From Candidatus Babeliales bacterium (GTDB taxonomy: Bacteria > Babelota > Babeliae > Babelales > Vermiphilaceae), in assembly GCA_035944115.1 (NCBI GenBank), contig DASZBJ010000045.1, positions 62,001 to 126,000 on the forward strand: 64,000 nt of DNA, given 5' to 3'. The number at the start of each line of letters is the position of its first letter. Position 1 is the stretch's first letter. The translations under genes and the position numbers were made by a program. The notes beneath the pieces were generated by a model. It saw only the letters and a list, made by a program, of their open reading frames with translations, did no database searches and was not told the DNA's origin. Below, one piece after another: positions 28,450 through 39,142 of this stretch.

Positions 28450-30330
28450 TTACTGAGTATGAATTGCTAAACCAACAGCCTTCTCTTTCTCCATTAAGAT
28501 GGCATTATGTATAGCTTCTTCTACTAGTACAATTTCAGGGGAGCCTGCAACTGATGGCATTGTTCCGCTTTTTTGAGCGATTTGTATGGCAGCAGTGAGT
28601 TTTTTATGTGCAGCTACATATGCTGCATATAAAAAAGCCAAACATTTTTTAATAAGTATTGCCTCTACTATGTGTGCAGCTGCACCCCGCGCTATTGTCT
28701 TGGAGGGCATTGCTTCTATTTTATGCGCAAGGTCAGATACAACCGCCTGTATATTAGTGGTCATTTGGGCAAGGCGCTCATGTCCTGCATCTCTATCAAT
28801 AATACACATGATGTTAACACTACACAGTTCATATAACACCTTACCCAAATACCACGCAGCATTCGATATGCACTGGGTCAGTTTACCTATCGTTTCTATA
28901 GGGTGATCAAATGCATACACCGTGTTATATATACCATCACACATCCCTTGTGCTATACCAATAGTACATTCTAAAAAGCTCCAACAACAATCGGTTAATA
29001 GCAGCGCCTGTTTAACATGCCCTGCATGATTATATTCTGCCGAAACTGACGCTAAATCGCCGATTGCATTGGTAAAGAAAGTAAGAGATGGATTATGTAC
29101 GTGCTCATATTCATACCTAATCACTACCGCCTGATCCAAAATCGTAATCATTTCTTGATGCAAGCATTGTTGGATTGTCGAGCCCTCACATTCCCTAAAA
29201 AGATCTATATTCAGACCACGATCTTGTAAAAAAGCATCCTGCTGTGATGATATATTGTACGTTTTTATATCGAACTGATAGTTGTTGCTTTCTGACTGTA
29301 TAATCGCTGCATCACGCATAGCAAAGCGATCTGCTTGTGCATGGGTATCACACCTACCTAATCCAACTGCAAGAGCATACTCATCTGCACAGTCACGCAT
29401 ATATTCTGCATAGAAATGCAAATGTTGTTGAACCTGCGCACGCATTTCTTGCTCCGCTTTATTTCTACGCGCTATCTGCAATTGTTCGTATTTTGTACGT
29501 TCCGCTTCTTTGTGCTTAACCTGCGTACATAATGACTCTATAACTGCAGGAAACGCTTCATCTAAATAACCAGGAAACTTTTTCCACCATCTGTCATTGC
29601 GATGCTTATCATCACAATGAACACGATTATATAACTGCTTTATAAATGGTTCATATTCAGACAATGTTTTTATATATGAACGAAAGCCATCAAATTGATA
29701 CAAATGATATTCCGATAAAATCGCTTCTTGATCGGAATATGACAATGACATGGTGGAATCATCTACCCGCTGACATCTTTTAATAATTTTCTGGGCTTCA
29801 TTTTTAAAATCTTCTTGACCCCATTCTTGATATCGCTGAACAAACTGTTTTTCTACTCTTTTTTTTGCTATATATCCTTGTATGTTTGTAAGTATAAAAG
29901 ATGCTAATTCAACAAGATTCACTCCAATAGAGAAATTACCAAATACCGCTGAAAGCACTCCATTATTTAGCTGTAACTTACTCTTTTTTTCTGGCGGAGG
30001 CTCTGATAAAAAAGCATGCACGCTATCTTTTAATCCAACATTATTGCTAACCGGAGACATATTTAACGCATTCCGTTTTGCAACAGAATCTATGGAAGGT
30101 ACTCTTTCAGAAGGCTGTTCAGGAGATACTATTTGACGGGTCATTCTTTCTGTCACGACACAAGCCAAGACGCAGTAAGGAGGAGCTATTCTCCCCTCTA
30201 CATATTGCCTTTCTATATACAAATAAAATAGATCTATCGTTACCTCATGAGACATAACCTCCTGCGGTGCCATACCAAAACTATCGGCATATAGAAAAAA
30301 GAACATAAAAAAATAAAGACAAAACCTCAT
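28450..30330 (-). CDS. large secreted protein of unknown function
   Basis: Not recognised. From the ATG at 30330 the protein has about 626 residues; an upstream ATG at 30348 would add six. A signal peptide (RFCLYFFMFFFLYADSFG) leads into a largely helical polar protein. Around residue 125-160 there is an amphipathic or weakly hydrophobic stretch (VLSAVFGNFSIGVNLVELAS). The C-terminal third contains a hydrophobic/Ala-rich helical region (KKCLAFLYAAYVAAHKK). Cysteines are scattered. It converges on the DUF502 gene. It could be an exported effector or envelope protein, but nothing in the sequence decides this. Confidence 0.65.
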   Translation of the reverse strand: MRFCLYFFMFFFLYADSFGMAPQEVMSHEVTIDLFYLYIERQYVEGRIAPPYCVLACVVTERMTRQIVSPEQPSERVPSIDSVAKRNALNMSPVSNNVGLKDSVHAFLSEPPPEKKSKLQLNNGVLSAVFGNFSIGVNLVELASFILTNIQGYIAKKRVEKQFVQRYQEWGQEDFKNEAQKIIKRCQRVDDSTMSLSYSDQEAILSEYHLYQFDGFRSYIKTLSEYEPFIKQLYNRVHCDDKHRNDRWWKKFPGYLDEAFPAVIESLCTQVKHKEAERTKYEQLQIARRNKAEQEMRAQVQQHLHFYAEYMRDCADEYALAVGLGRCDTHAQADRFAMRDAAIIQSESNNYQFDIKTYNISSQQDAFLQDRGLNIDLFRECEGSTIQQCLHQEMITILDQAVVIRYEYEHVHNPSLTFFTNAIGDLASVSAEYNHAGHVKQALLLTDCCWSFLECTIGIAQGMCDGIYNTVYAFDHPIETIGKLTQCISNAAWYLGKVLYELCSVNIMCIIDRDAGHERLAQMTTNIQAVVSDLAHKIEAMPSKTIARGAAAHIVEAILIKKCLAFLYAAYVAAHKKLTAAIQIAQKSGTMPSVAGSPEIVLVEEAIHNAILMEKEKAVGLAIHTQ

Positions 30331-30437
30331 CGGAGCCCCCTTGTTCATAGTACCCTAACTTTTTTCCGGAACATGCTTCATCATTGGGCATACTACCAAA
30401 AATGGCTTTAGAAATTCAAAGGTCTATAAAATAGGTT

Positions 30438-30660
30438 AATGAAACAAAAAATCTCCGTTTGTCGTGACGAACAATGGGTGGTTATTCGGGAAATTATGCG
30501 CCGTAAGACACGACACAATAGATTATTTTTTATATTGGATTCATTTTATATAGTTTTATTGTCTGGATAGCCACGCCGCTAACGGCGGCTTCCGTCTTCG
30601 TTAAAACTTCGCCGGACAGGCTGCTACAACGATCGGAGGTTTCTTGTTCTTGATGATTTT
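30438..30660. repeat. intergenic dispersed palindromic repeat, copy 1
   Basis: The non-coding stretch between the 632-codon gene and the HolA-like gene matches the region at 55325-55460 by eye. Shared blocks are GTGGT-x-ATyCrGrAAATT, an AT-rich middle with TTATAT, and the core TCTGGATAGCCACGC followed by a GGCGGCT arm. The core can form a GC-rich hairpin (GCCGCTAACGGC). Copy 1 also has an extra palindromic insert (about 30590-30625). A 43-codon ATG frame from 30438 reads through it and may be an accident or a remnant. Confidence 0.6.
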
Positions 30661-30691
30661 TTTAATCTGACAAGAATTTTCGGTCAAGCTC

Positions 30692-31633
30692 TCAAACAAA
30701 AAACTTTGAATAAAAGAGATCAAGAGATCCTTCGTCTGCCCCATTTTTCACATTACAATCGATGCTGTATATCGCTGCATGTGCATCACGCAACTGACCA
30801 TAGGTATGCAAACTCCAATCTCGTTGGATGAAAGAAAAAGGTAAGCGAAACGATATTTTTTTAGCATCAGCATGCTTCCGCTGTTTCATACATTGTACAT
30901 AACAAGAGGCGCGAAACAACTGTTCAGACCAAAACAGTATCCAAAACACCGTTGAGTACTCCTTACGTATGACGCTCCACAACGCAAAAAATTTCTTGTC
31001 ATCCTTTGCAAAAAAATACTGACTTAGCGTAAATAATGATTTTTCAGAATAAACTAAAAGACCTAACCACTCATTAATAAATACCTGCTTATTGCGACCC
31101 GCAAGACGTGCATAACGCATGCAAACATACACTTGATCAAGCGTTACAACGGTAAGCCGCGCATACAATGCTTCTAAAACAGGAATACACAATCGCGCTT
31201 CCTCATAATTATCTATATTTAATAATGCAACAGCAGTTTTTTTATCAATCCCTTCTGCAACGGAGATGGTAATACCATTAATCATCGACTCTAAAGCAAC
31301 AGTACTATAGAAAATCAACGTATGCGGACCTGTATAGTGCATTAAAAATGTTACCCATTTTTTCTTGCGCGCACCATCAAGAGTATCAATATCACCCAGC
31401 CAATACACGCCACGCATACCCAAAAATGTCGTTTGGAATGCCATAGCAATCTCTACATCAGATTGCGCATCAAAATCAAAAAAGCGTACCAAAACATCAG
31501 TACGCTTTTTAACACGTTCAAATAATGCTGAAAAAAATAGTAATGGATATTGAGGAGAACAAAACTGTACTACTGAAAAGCGCTCAAGAAAAGAGCGCTC
31601 CTGGATATTAGTAAAGAAAGTAGCAATATCCAT
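30692..31633 (-). CDS. divergent protein with DNA polymerase III delta (HolA)-like plan
   Basis: Weak assignment. The 313-residue protein begins 8 bases after rph ends. Its layout resembles HolA, the clamp-loader subunit: an N-terminal domain without an intact Walker A, a middle part with repeated short helices, and a C-terminal helical domain (FFALWSVIRKEYSTVFWILF, then WSLHTYGQLRDAHAAIYSID, where HolA proteins have the D-K-G-type helix). No catalytic motif is visible. HolA is often highly divergent. Its place in the rpsO-pnp-rph unit is unusual for holA. A lineage-specific protein is possible. Confidence 0.45.
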   Translation of the reverse strand: MDIATFFTNIQERSFLERFSVVQFCSPQYPLLFFSALFERVKKRTDVLVRFFDFDAQSDVEIAMAFQTTFLGMRGVYWLGDIDTLDGARKKKWVTFLMHYTGPHTLIFYSTVALESMINGITISVAEGIDKKTAVALLNIDNYEEARLCIPVLEALYARLTVVTLDQVYVCMRYARLAGRNKQVFINEWLGLLVYSEKSLFTLSQYFFAKDDKKFFALWSVIRKEYSTVFWILFWSEQLFRASCYVQCMKQRKHADAKKISFRLPFSFIQRDWSLHTYGQLRDAHAAIYSIDCNVKNGADEGSLDLFYSKFFV

Positions 31634-31641
31634 ATATGCTA

Positions 31642-32418
31642 CTACGTATTCATAAATCGGTTTTTTAAACTAAATAACGGAACCGATTCTTTTTTTTCTA
31701 ATGCACCATCGCTATTTAAATAGGCAAATAGATCATTGATACCTTTTTCAGAAACTGCACGTATCTTTGAAAAGTCTTCCCAAGAAATAGGTGCTTGTTC
31801 TGCCGTACCCTGCACTTCAATAATGCCGCCTGAACCATTAATGACAAAATTAAAGTCCGCATCAACGGTACTATCTTCCTGATAATTCAAATCAAGCAAC
31901 ACAGAGCCTTTTATAATACCTGCAGAAACTGCTGCTACTCTATCACGAATAATATTACCAGGTACTAACTTAGATTTAAGCCAGCGGCTTGCCGCAATTG
32001 AAAGCGCCATAGAAGCTCCAGTAATACACGCAGTACGAGTACCACCATCGGCTTGTAGCACATCACAATCAATTGTAATTGTCTGTTCACCCAACATCTC
32101 AAGATCAACAATAGAACGCAATGCGCGTCCAATTAATCGGGAAATTTCAACAGCTCGACCATTACGAGTTACTGCAGAAAAATCACGCATTGTACGGTTT
32201 CCAGTTGCTGTTGGCAACATCGCATACTCAGCAGTTAACCAACCAGTTTTTTTACCCTTAAGAAACGGGGGAACACCATATGATCTACTTACCGCACAAT
32301 GAACTTTTGTATTACCTGCTTCAAACAAAACCGATGCATCACTATATCCATACACATCATAATATGCACGCATTGGGCGCAACTGATCTGAACGGCGCCC
32401 ATCTATTCTTTGAATCAT
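31642..32418 (-). CDS. rph: ribonuclease PH
   Basis: Phosphorolytic 3' exoribonuclease that trims tRNA 3' ends, working as a hexamer. The 258-residue protein has the family blocks RIDGRRSDQLRPM at the start, TGWLTAEYAMLPTATGNR, SRLIGRALRSIVD, CDVLQADGGTRTACITGAS with the phosphate-binding Arg and Thr, and LDLNYQEDSTVDADFNFV. It is 45 bases downstream of pnp. Two phosphorolytic exonucleases in one operon imply coordinated RNA processing. Confidence 0.95.
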   Translation of the reverse strand: MIQRIDGRRSDQLRPMRAYYDVYGYSDASVLFEAGNTKVHCAVSRSYGVPPFLKGKKTGWLTAEYAMLPTATGNRTMRDFSAVTRNGRAVEISRLIGRALRSIVDLEMLGEQTITIDCDVLQADGGTRTACITGASMALSIAASRWLKSKLVPGNIIRDRVAAVSAGIIKGSVLLDLNYQEDSTVDADFNFVINGSGGIIEVQGTAEQAPISWEDFSKIRAVSEKGINDLFAYLNSDGALEKKESVPLFSLKNRFMNT

Positions 32419-32463
32419 TGTATTAAGCCTACGCGCTTTATAAATATTCGAAAATTTTATTTA

Positions 32464-34548
32464 TTACTTTACCATGCGAAGACGAATTTTACCGGTTGCC
32501 GCATCATAATCGACAACTTCAACTTTGACTACGTCATCGTTTTTAAAATCGCGATCAAACGTTTTTTGTTGTTCGCGTGGGATGTTAGAAACATGGACCA
32601 ATCCATCAAGACCGGGTACTAATTCTACAAACATACCAAACTCAACAATACGTCTTACCTTACCGTTCCACACACTACCGATTTCTACCTGACCTGCAAG
32701 CGTTTTAACCCAATTAACAGCAGCATCTTGATCTGCATCCGGTCCACCAAAAATCTTAACCAATCCGTCTGCTTCAATATCAATTTTAGTACCTGTTTTT
32801 TCGGTGATTTCACGAATCGTTTTACCGCCAGTACCAATAATTGCACCAATTTTATCTGGATTAATTTTGAAACTAATCAATTTTGGTACCAAATCAGATA
32901 ATGTTGCATTTGGTTTGGTCATCACTTTTTGCATTTCGCCAAGGATATGCAATCTGCCTGTACGTGCTTGTTCAAGCGCAACAACAAATACCTCACGAGA
33001 TAAACCACCTTTATATTTGATATCCATCTGAATAGCAGTTATACCGTCTTGAGTACCAGTCACTTTAAAATCCATGAGCCCATATTCATCTTCAAAGCCG
33101 GTCATATCAGATAAAACACGGAAGTCCCCTGCTTTATTCATCAATAACCCCATAGCAATACCGCTTACCATTTTTTTAATCGGTACACCTGCCTGCATCA
33201 ACGCCATCGTTGAGCCGCACGTGGTTGCCATAGATGTAGAGCCATCAGATTCTAACATGTCAGCAACGATACGAATTGTGTACGGAAAATCTTCTTTTGA
33301 AGGAAGCATTTTGCTAATTGCTGATGCCGCCAAATAACCATGTCCAACTTCTCTACGACCTGGACCACGAACCGGACGAACTTCACCAACCGAAAATGGT
33401 GGAAAATTATAATGCAACATAAACCGACCATCTACAGTCGCAGCATTATCCATTAAACCTTCAAATTTTTGCTCATCTTGGCCACCACCAAGCGTAGTGC
33501 TTACCAACGCCTGCGTGCTACCACGAGTAAACAATGCAGATCCATGAGTAAATGGTAACAAACCAACAGCTACGGTAATTGGCCGCACTAAATCAAACTG
33601 TCGATCATCTACCCGTTTACCCAAAATAAACATAAGCTCTGTAACTTTATCTTTAAGCATTTGCCCAAAAACATATTCCAAAGCTTTTGATGAGATCTTA
33701 ACCTCTGCAGCCTCTGTTTCATACTGCGTTAAGAAATCTTTTTTCAAATCAGCGATATGCTGATTACGTTCTGTTTTATCTGTTTTATATACTCCACGAA
33801 CTTTGTCATCCGTTAAGTATGTGTCTGCACGTTGTGTCCAGTCATTCCAATCAAAGAATTTAGTTGCAGGAGTAATCGTTTTACCGATTTCTTTCTGAAT
33901 CTCTTTTTGCCATACAACCAATCTTTTAATCTGTTCATGTGCTAAAAACAGTGCATCAATAAATTCTTGTTCAGAAATTTCGTTTGCATTACCTTCAACC
34001 ATGTTGATACCTTCTTCGGTACCAGCGATGGACAATGTAACATCCGCTCGTTGCGAATCCGTATAGGGCGGATTTACTACCCATTTACCATCAACACGGC
34101 ATACCTCAACCGCACCAATCGGTCCCATGAAAGGGATATCGGAAATGGTCAAAGCCAAAGAAGCTGCAACTAACGACATAACATTAGGCGCATGTTCTTT
34201 ATCTACAGAATATACCGTAGCGAGAACCTGCACTTGATCAAAGAAATCATACGAAAATAGGGGACGAATTGCCCGATCAATCAAACGACTTGTAAGTACT
34301 TCTTTATCAGAAGGCCTTCCTTCACGCTTATAATATCCTCCAGGTATCTTTCCTGCTGCTGAATAATTTTCACGATAATCTACAGAAAGTGGTAAAAATC
34401 CAGGAAAATCCTTGGATTCAGCTGAACAAGCTGTTACCAGGACAATGGTTCCGCCGCGTTTTAACCACACTGCGCCATTTGCCTGTTTGGCCACTCTGCC
34501 AATCTCTACCTCATACCCAAAATCTTCTAAACGAAAGTTCTTTATCAT
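32464..34548 (-). CDS. pnp: polynucleotide phosphorylase
   Basis: Trimeric 3'-to-5' RNA phosphorolytic exonuclease and degradosome component. The 694-residue protein has two RNase PH domains (about 10-225 and 310-550), with the catalytic block FTRGSTQALVSTTLGG and the second-core block GSTMALMQAGVPI. The KH domain has GAIIGTGGKTIREI, and the S1 domain contains VHVSNI near the end. All segments are in order and length is typical. It follows rpsO, as in most bacteria. Confidence 0.97.
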   Translation of the reverse strand: MIKNFRLEDFGYEVEIGRVAKQANGAVWLKRGGTIVLVTACSAESKDFPGFLPLSVDYRENYSAAGKIPGGYYKREGRPSDKEVLTSRLIDRAIRPLFSYDFFDQVQVLATVYSVDKEHAPNVMSLVAASLALTISDIPFMGPIGAVEVCRVDGKWVVNPPYTDSQRADVTLSIAGTEEGINMVEGNANEISEQEFIDALFLAHEQIKRLVVWQKEIQKEIGKTITPATKFFDWNDWTQRADTYLTDDKVRGVYKTDKTERNQHIADLKKDFLTQYETEAAEVKISSKALEYVFGQMLKDKVTELMFILGKRVDDRQFDLVRPITVAVGLLPFTHGSALFTRGSTQALVSTTLGGGQDEQKFEGLMDNAATVDGRFMLHYNFPPFSVGEVRPVRGPGRREVGHGYLAASAISKMLPSKEDFPYTIRIVADMLESDGSTSMATTCGSTMALMQAGVPIKKMVSGIAMGLLMNKAGDFRVLSDMTGFEDEYGLMDFKVTGTQDGITAIQMDIKYKGGLSREVFVVALEQARTGRLHILGEMQKVMTKPNATLSDLVPKLISFKINPDKIGAIIGTGGKTIREITEKTGTKIDIEADGLVKIFGGPDADQDAAVNWVKTLAGQVEIGSVWNGKVRRIVEFGMFVELVPGLDGLVHVSNIPREQQKTFDRDFKNDDVVKVEVVDYDAATGKIRLRMVK

Positions 34549-34588
34549 TAAATCAACCTATTTCCGCGTGTGTCCAAGTGACACATTA

Positions 34589-34858
34589 TTATTTTTTTAA
34601 TCCTAATCGTCCAATTACATCTTTATAGCTAGGCTCATTAGTTCTTTGCAAGTATTTTCCTAATGAACGTCGTTGAGCAATAAGCATCAAAAGAGTTCTC
34701 TTGCATGAAAAATCTTTTTTATTACGCTGCAAATGACCTGTTAACAGCGTAATGCGACCGGTAAGGGTAGCTATTTGTACTGCTGTAGATCCGGTATCAT
34801 TACTATGCATACCAAAATCTTTTCTGATCTGTTCCATCTGTTCTTTATTTAAAACCAT
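34589..34858 (-). CDS. rpsO: 30S ribosomal protein S15
   Basis: Binds 16S rRNA early in assembly and commonly autoregulates rpsO-pnp. From the ATG at 34858 it has 89 residues, the exact family length. HSNDTGSTAVQIATLTGRI and the later LLMLIAQRRSLGKYLQR block are canonical. AAGGG lies upstream. A TTG at 34876 would add six residues and is rejected. Confidence 0.96.
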   Translation of the reverse strand: MVLNKEQMEQIRKDFGMHSNDTGSTAVQIATLTGRITLLTGHLQRNKKDFSCKRTLLMLIAQRRSLGKYLQRTNEPSYKDVIGRLGLKK

Positions 34859-34932
34859 TAAAATAACCCTTATCAAATCTATACTATACTATAGTTATAC
34901 ACTAATATCCAAATCTATACAACGCATATATT

Positions 34933-35007
34933 TGGTAGGCGCGAGCGGGATTGAACCGCTGACCCCTGCCACGTCAAGGCAGTGCTCTACCACTAAGCTA
35001 CGCGCCT
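34933..35007 (-). tRNA. tRNA-Val (GAC)
   Basis: Acceptor AGGCGCG (35001-35007) pairs with CGCGCCT; the anticodon loop TTGACGT reads GAC. The T-arm TTCAATC loop is intact and CCA is encoded. Its first two bases are the A and G of the rpoC TAG stop codon, an overlap of two bases. Confidence 0.95.
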
Positions 35008-38000
35008 ATAAATCATCATCCTCATCATCTTCATCTCTATCATTGACTTCTAACATCTCTTCTTTTCGAGCTTGTCGTTCAATCTTTGATATGTCATTAC
35101 CTAAATATTTCTTTCTGAATGACTCAATACCAGTACCTGCAGGAATTAATTTACCTACTATAACGTTTTCTTTAAGTCCATACAGATGATCTACGTTACC
35201 AACCATTGCCGCTTCAGCTAAAATTCTTGTTGTTTCTTGGAATGATGCTGCTGAAATATAGCTTTCTGTTCCCAATGAAGCCTGAGTAATACCCATCAAC
35301 ACCGGTTTTGCAGTTGCAACTTTTTTGCCTTCAGCTTTTAATAACGCATTCACCATCTTGAAATGCACGCGATCAACTCGATCACCAATCAAGAAATCAG
35401 TATCTCCAGAATCAATGATACGTACTTTTCTAAACATTTGACGCGCAATCAACTCAATGTGTTTATCGTTAATATCAATACCTTGTAAACGATAAATCTT
35501 TTGAATCTGATCAACAATATATCGTTGCGCTAAATTCGGCCCCTGAATACGTAACATGTCATGAAGCACCGGTGATCCAACAGTTAATTGATCTCCTGCA
35601 ACAACCTGATCTCCATTAAGTACATTCAGCTGCTGTCCTCGCGCTACAAAATAGTCAAAGGTGTTTGCACCAGCAACAACCGATATTTTACGTAATCCAC
35701 GATGTAAACCACCAAATACAACTTCTCCTGAAATATCTGCAAGAATTGCCGGATTTTTTGGCATACGCGCTTCAAATAACTCTGCGATACGTGGTAAACC
35801 ACCCGTAATATCTTTTGATTTTGAAACTTCGCGAGGAGTCTTAATAAGCACATCACCTGGTTCAACCATCTGTCCGTTTTCAACGTTCAAATATGATCCA
35901 ATTGATAAATAATAATGCGCCTCTTCATCACCCGCTTTATTTAAAACTGATAATGCTGGTTGATACTTCTCGTTCTTATGCTCTAACAAAATACGATTCG
36001 ATTTTCCGGTTGTATCATCAAAACGATCCTGTACAGTAATGTTTTCAACAAGGTCAACATACTCTATTTTTCCCGCTTTTTCAGTTAAAACAACCTTACT
36101 ACTTGGATCCCACTCAACAAGTTTTGTACCAACTTGAACAGCTTGTCCTTCTTCTACATGTAATACAGATCCGTATTCAACATAATGATTTTGCAGTTCA
36201 CGTCCGTCAGGAGAAATGATAATAACGAATGCTTTTCTGCTCAATACGATAATTTCACCATGACGATTCTTAATCGTACGAACACCCCTAAATTGAATGA
36301 CTCCATCTTTTTTAGCAACAAAGTACGGCTTTTCTGTCAAACCACTCGCAATACCCCCAACGTGGAAGGTTTTCATAGTAAGCTGGGTACCTGGTTCACC
36401 AATTGATTGAGCTGCAATAACTCCGACGGTTGTGCCAATGTCTACAATTTTACCAGTCGACAAATCACATCCAAAACATATTGCACAAACACCGCGTTTT
36501 GCCTGACACGTTAACACAGAACGCACGACTACTTTTGCTACTGCAGAATCAGCTAAACGATCGACTTCCTTACGAGTAATGAACTCTCCGGCTTTGAACA
36601 GCAACTCTCCAGAAACTGGATCATTAACATCCGCAGCAAACACTCGTCCAAAAACACGATTAGAAAATGGCACAATGATATCACCAGCCTCTTTCAGATC
36701 TTCTACTTCGATATATCCCAATGTTTTGCAGTCAGACATAGTAACAACTACATCTTGCGCAACGTCAACTAATCGACGTGTCAAATATCCAGAGTTTGCA
36801 GTTTTAAGTGCAGTATCCGCCTGTCCTTTACGAGCACCGTGCGTAGAAATAAAGTATTCAAACACACTAAGGCCATCTTTAAAGTTAGACTTAACCGGGG
36901 TTTCCATAATCTCGCCATTCGGCTTAGACATCATACCCCGCATACCCACAAGCTGTTTAATCTGATCTTTAGAACCTCGCGCTCCAGAATCTAACATCAT
37001 GAAAACAGGATTATATGGAGCAAAACTCTTATCTTTATTTTCAAATGCTTGTTCGTTTTGTTCTTCTAATTCACGGGTCATTTCAGCTGCAACGTCAGCT
37101 GTTGCATGTCCCCAAATACTTAAAATTTTATTATAGCGCTCACCATTGGTAATCGCACCATCCATATACAATGATTCTGTTTTTTCAACATCTTTTTCTG
37201 CGGTTCGAACAATTTCATCTTTCTTATGCGGTACCAACAAATCTCTCAAGGAAATCGATATACCCGCAATAGTAGAATGATAAAAACCAAGACGTTTTAT
37301 ACCATCTAAAAATGTTACTGTTTTTCTAGAACCGAATGTATAATACACTTTATTAACTAACCACCCAAGATCACTTACTTTCATAACCTTGTTAGTCCAG
37401 TCAAACTCAGCCCCCTCAGGAAGTACCGTATATAGCAATACACGACCAGCCGTGGTTTTTACAATGCTTCTGTCTGACAGGCGTAAGTTAATACGTGCAT
37501 GAATATGTATCATTTTACACTGATATGCAGATACTACTTCATTAATACTTGAGAAGGTAATACCTTCACCCAATGCACCAATGCGTGATTTCGTCATATA
37601 ATGCAGTCCGAGAACCATATCCTGTGATGGAACCGTAACTGGACGACCATTCGATGCAGAAAGAATATTATTTGTAGAAAGCACCAACCGTCGACACTCT
37701 TCTTGTGCACGCCCACTCAATGGAAGATGCACTGACATTGTATCACCATCAAAATCCGCGTTAAATGCAGAACAAACTAATGGATGCACTTTAATCGCTT
37801 TACCGTCAACCAAGATTGGATAAAACGCCTGAATACCAAGTCTGTGCAACGTCGGAGCACGGTTGAGAAGCACCGGTCTATCTTTTACCACATCTTCTAA
37901 AACGTCCCAAATCTCTGGCGCCAACTCTTCAACCATACGCTTTGCAACACGTAAATTACTTGCAAGCTCTCGCTCAAGCAACCCAGCATACACATACGAC

Positions 38001-39142
38001 TTAAAAATTTCTAAGGCCATTACTTTTGGAATACCACAATAATCCATATTCAATTCGGGATCAACAACAATTACCGAACGCCCAGAATAATCAACACGGC
38101 GACCAAGTAAGTTTTGTCTAAACCGTCCTTGCTTACCACGTAGCATCTCACTCAGTGACTTCAGTGGACGACGATTCGATCCGCGTACTGGCTGCCCACG
38201 ACGACCATTATCAATCAACGCATCTACAGATTCCTGTAACATACGTTTTTCATTTTTAACAATAACTGAAGGCGCTTCAATCTCATAAAGACGCTGTAAT
38301 CGAATATTACGATTGAGCACACGGCGATACAACTCATTCAAATCAGAACTTGCAAAGCGTCCACCTTCTAAAGGCACTAATGGACGTAAATCTGGTGGTA
38401 ATACCGGCAATACATCCAAAATCATCCATGATGGTTTTAGATTCGCCTGCAGTAACCCTGCAAAGACTTTAAGACGACGCATAATTTTATGACGCACGCC
38501 AACGGACTGAGTTTTACTATATTCTTTTTCAAGATTAAAAATTTCTAACTTAATATCTATTTGATCAAGAAGAATCTTAATTACTTCTGCACCAATGCCT
38601 GCAGAAAAAGAACTATCGTCCAAATGCGTATCTACATAATTGCTATACTCAGTATTGCTCAACAATGTTTTACGTGGATATGGAGAACTGCCTTGATCAA
38701 CAACAATATATGCATCAAAGTAAATAACTCGCTCTAAATCTTTTGCAGACATATCTAAAATTAAACCAAGATAACTTGGAATTCCTTTTAAATACCAAAT
38801 ATGGCAAACAGGAGCAACTAATTCAATATGGCCCATACGTTCACGACGCACACGGGATTGAATCACCTCAACGCCACACTTTTCACACGTAACGCCACGA
38901 TGCTTCATACGCTTATATTTACCGCAGTTACATTCCCAATCCTTTACAGGACCAAATATACGCGCGCAAAACAGGCCATCTTTTTCAGGCTTAAGCGTTC
39001 GATAGTTTATCGTTTCAATCTTCTTTACTTCGCCATATGACAAAGATCGAATTTTTTTAGAAGATGCTAAGCTAATTCGTATCGAATTAAATTGTGTAAT
39101 ATGAAGATACTCACGAAAACGGTCTAACATTCTATTATTCAT
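35006..39142 (-). CDS. rpoC: RNA polymerase beta' subunit
   Basis: Catalytic large subunit of RNA polymerase. The 1378-residue protein starts with the zinc-binding segment (Cys71, Cys73, Cys86, Cys89). The catalytic NADFDGD motif, which holds three Mg2+-binding Asp, is at about residue 460. The second zinc cluster is [15 protein letters not shown], followed directly by [18 protein letters not shown], the trigger-loop region. AAGGAGA precedes the ATG, which lies inside the last codons of rpoB. The C-terminal tail is short and acidic. Its TAG stop shares two bases with tRNA-Val. Confidence 0.98.
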   Translation of the reverse strand: MNNRMLDRFREYLHITQFNSIRISLASSKKIRSLSYGEVKKIETINYRTLKPEKDGLFCARIFGPVKDWECNCGKYKRMKHRGVTCEKCGVEVIQSRVRRERMGHIELVAPVCHIWYLKGIPSYLGLILDMSAKDLERVIYFDAYIVVDQGSSPYPRKTLLSNTEYSNYVDTHLDDSSFSAGIGAEVIKILLDQIDIKLEIFNLEKEYSKTQSVGVRHKIMRRLKVFAGLLQANLKPSWMILDVLPVLPPDLRPLVPLEGGRFASSDLNELYRRVLNRNIRLQRLYEIEAPSVIVKNEKRMLQESVDALIDNGRRGQPVRGSNRRPLKSLSEMLRGKQGRFRQNLLGRRVDYSGRSVIVVDPELNMDYCGIPKVMALEIFKSYVYAGLLERELASNLRVAKRMVEELAPEIWDVLEDVVKDRPVLLNRAPTLHRLGIQAFYPILVDGKAIKVHPLVCSAFNADFDGDTMSVHLPLSGRAQEECRRLVLSTNNILSASNGRPVTVPSQDMVLGLHYMTKSRIGALGEGITFSSINEVVSAYQCKMIHIHARINLRLSDRSIVKTTAGRVLLYTVLPEGAEFDWTNKVMKVSDLGWLVNKVYYTFGSRKTVTFLDGIKRLGFYHSTIAGISISLRDLLVPHKKDEIVRTAEKDVEKTESLYMDGAITNGERYNKILSIWGHATADVAAEMTRELEEQNEQAFENKDKSFAPYNPVFMMLDSGARGSKDQIKQLVGMRGMMSKPNGEIMETPVKSNFKDGLSVFEYFISTHGARKGQADTALKTANSGYLTRRLVDVAQDVVVTMSDCKTLGYIEVEDLKEAGDIIVPFSNRVFGRVFAADVNDPVSGELLFKAGEFITRKEVDRLADSAVAKVVVRSVLTCQAKRGVCAICFGCDLSTGKIVDIGTTVGVIAAQSIGEPGTQLTMKTFHVGGIASGLTEKPYFVAKKDGVIQFRGVRTIKNRHGEIIVLSRKAFVIIISPDGRELQNHYVEYGSVLHVEEGQAVQVGTKLVEWDPSSKVVLTEKAGKIEYVDLVENITVQDRFDDTTGKSNRILLEHKNEKYQPALSVLNKAGDEEAHYYLSIGSYLNVENGQMVEPGDVLIKTPREVSKSKDITGGLPRIAELFEARMPKNPAILADISGEVVFGGLHRGLRKISVVAGANTFDYFVARGQQLNVLNGDQVVAGDQLTVGSPVLHDMLRIQGPNLAQRYIVDQIQKIYRLQGIDINDKHIELIARQMFRKVRIIDSGDTDFLIGDRVDRVHFKMVNALLKAEGKKVATAKPVLMGITQASLGTESYISAASFQETTRILAEAAMVGNVDHLYGLKENVIVGKLIPAGTGIESFRKKYLGNDISKIERQARKEEMLEVNDRDEDDEDDDL

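Noticed and set aside
38828-39040. 70-codon plus-strand frame inside rpoC
   Set aside because: It is the antisense shadow of the RpoC zinc-binding region, with no ribosome-binding site.
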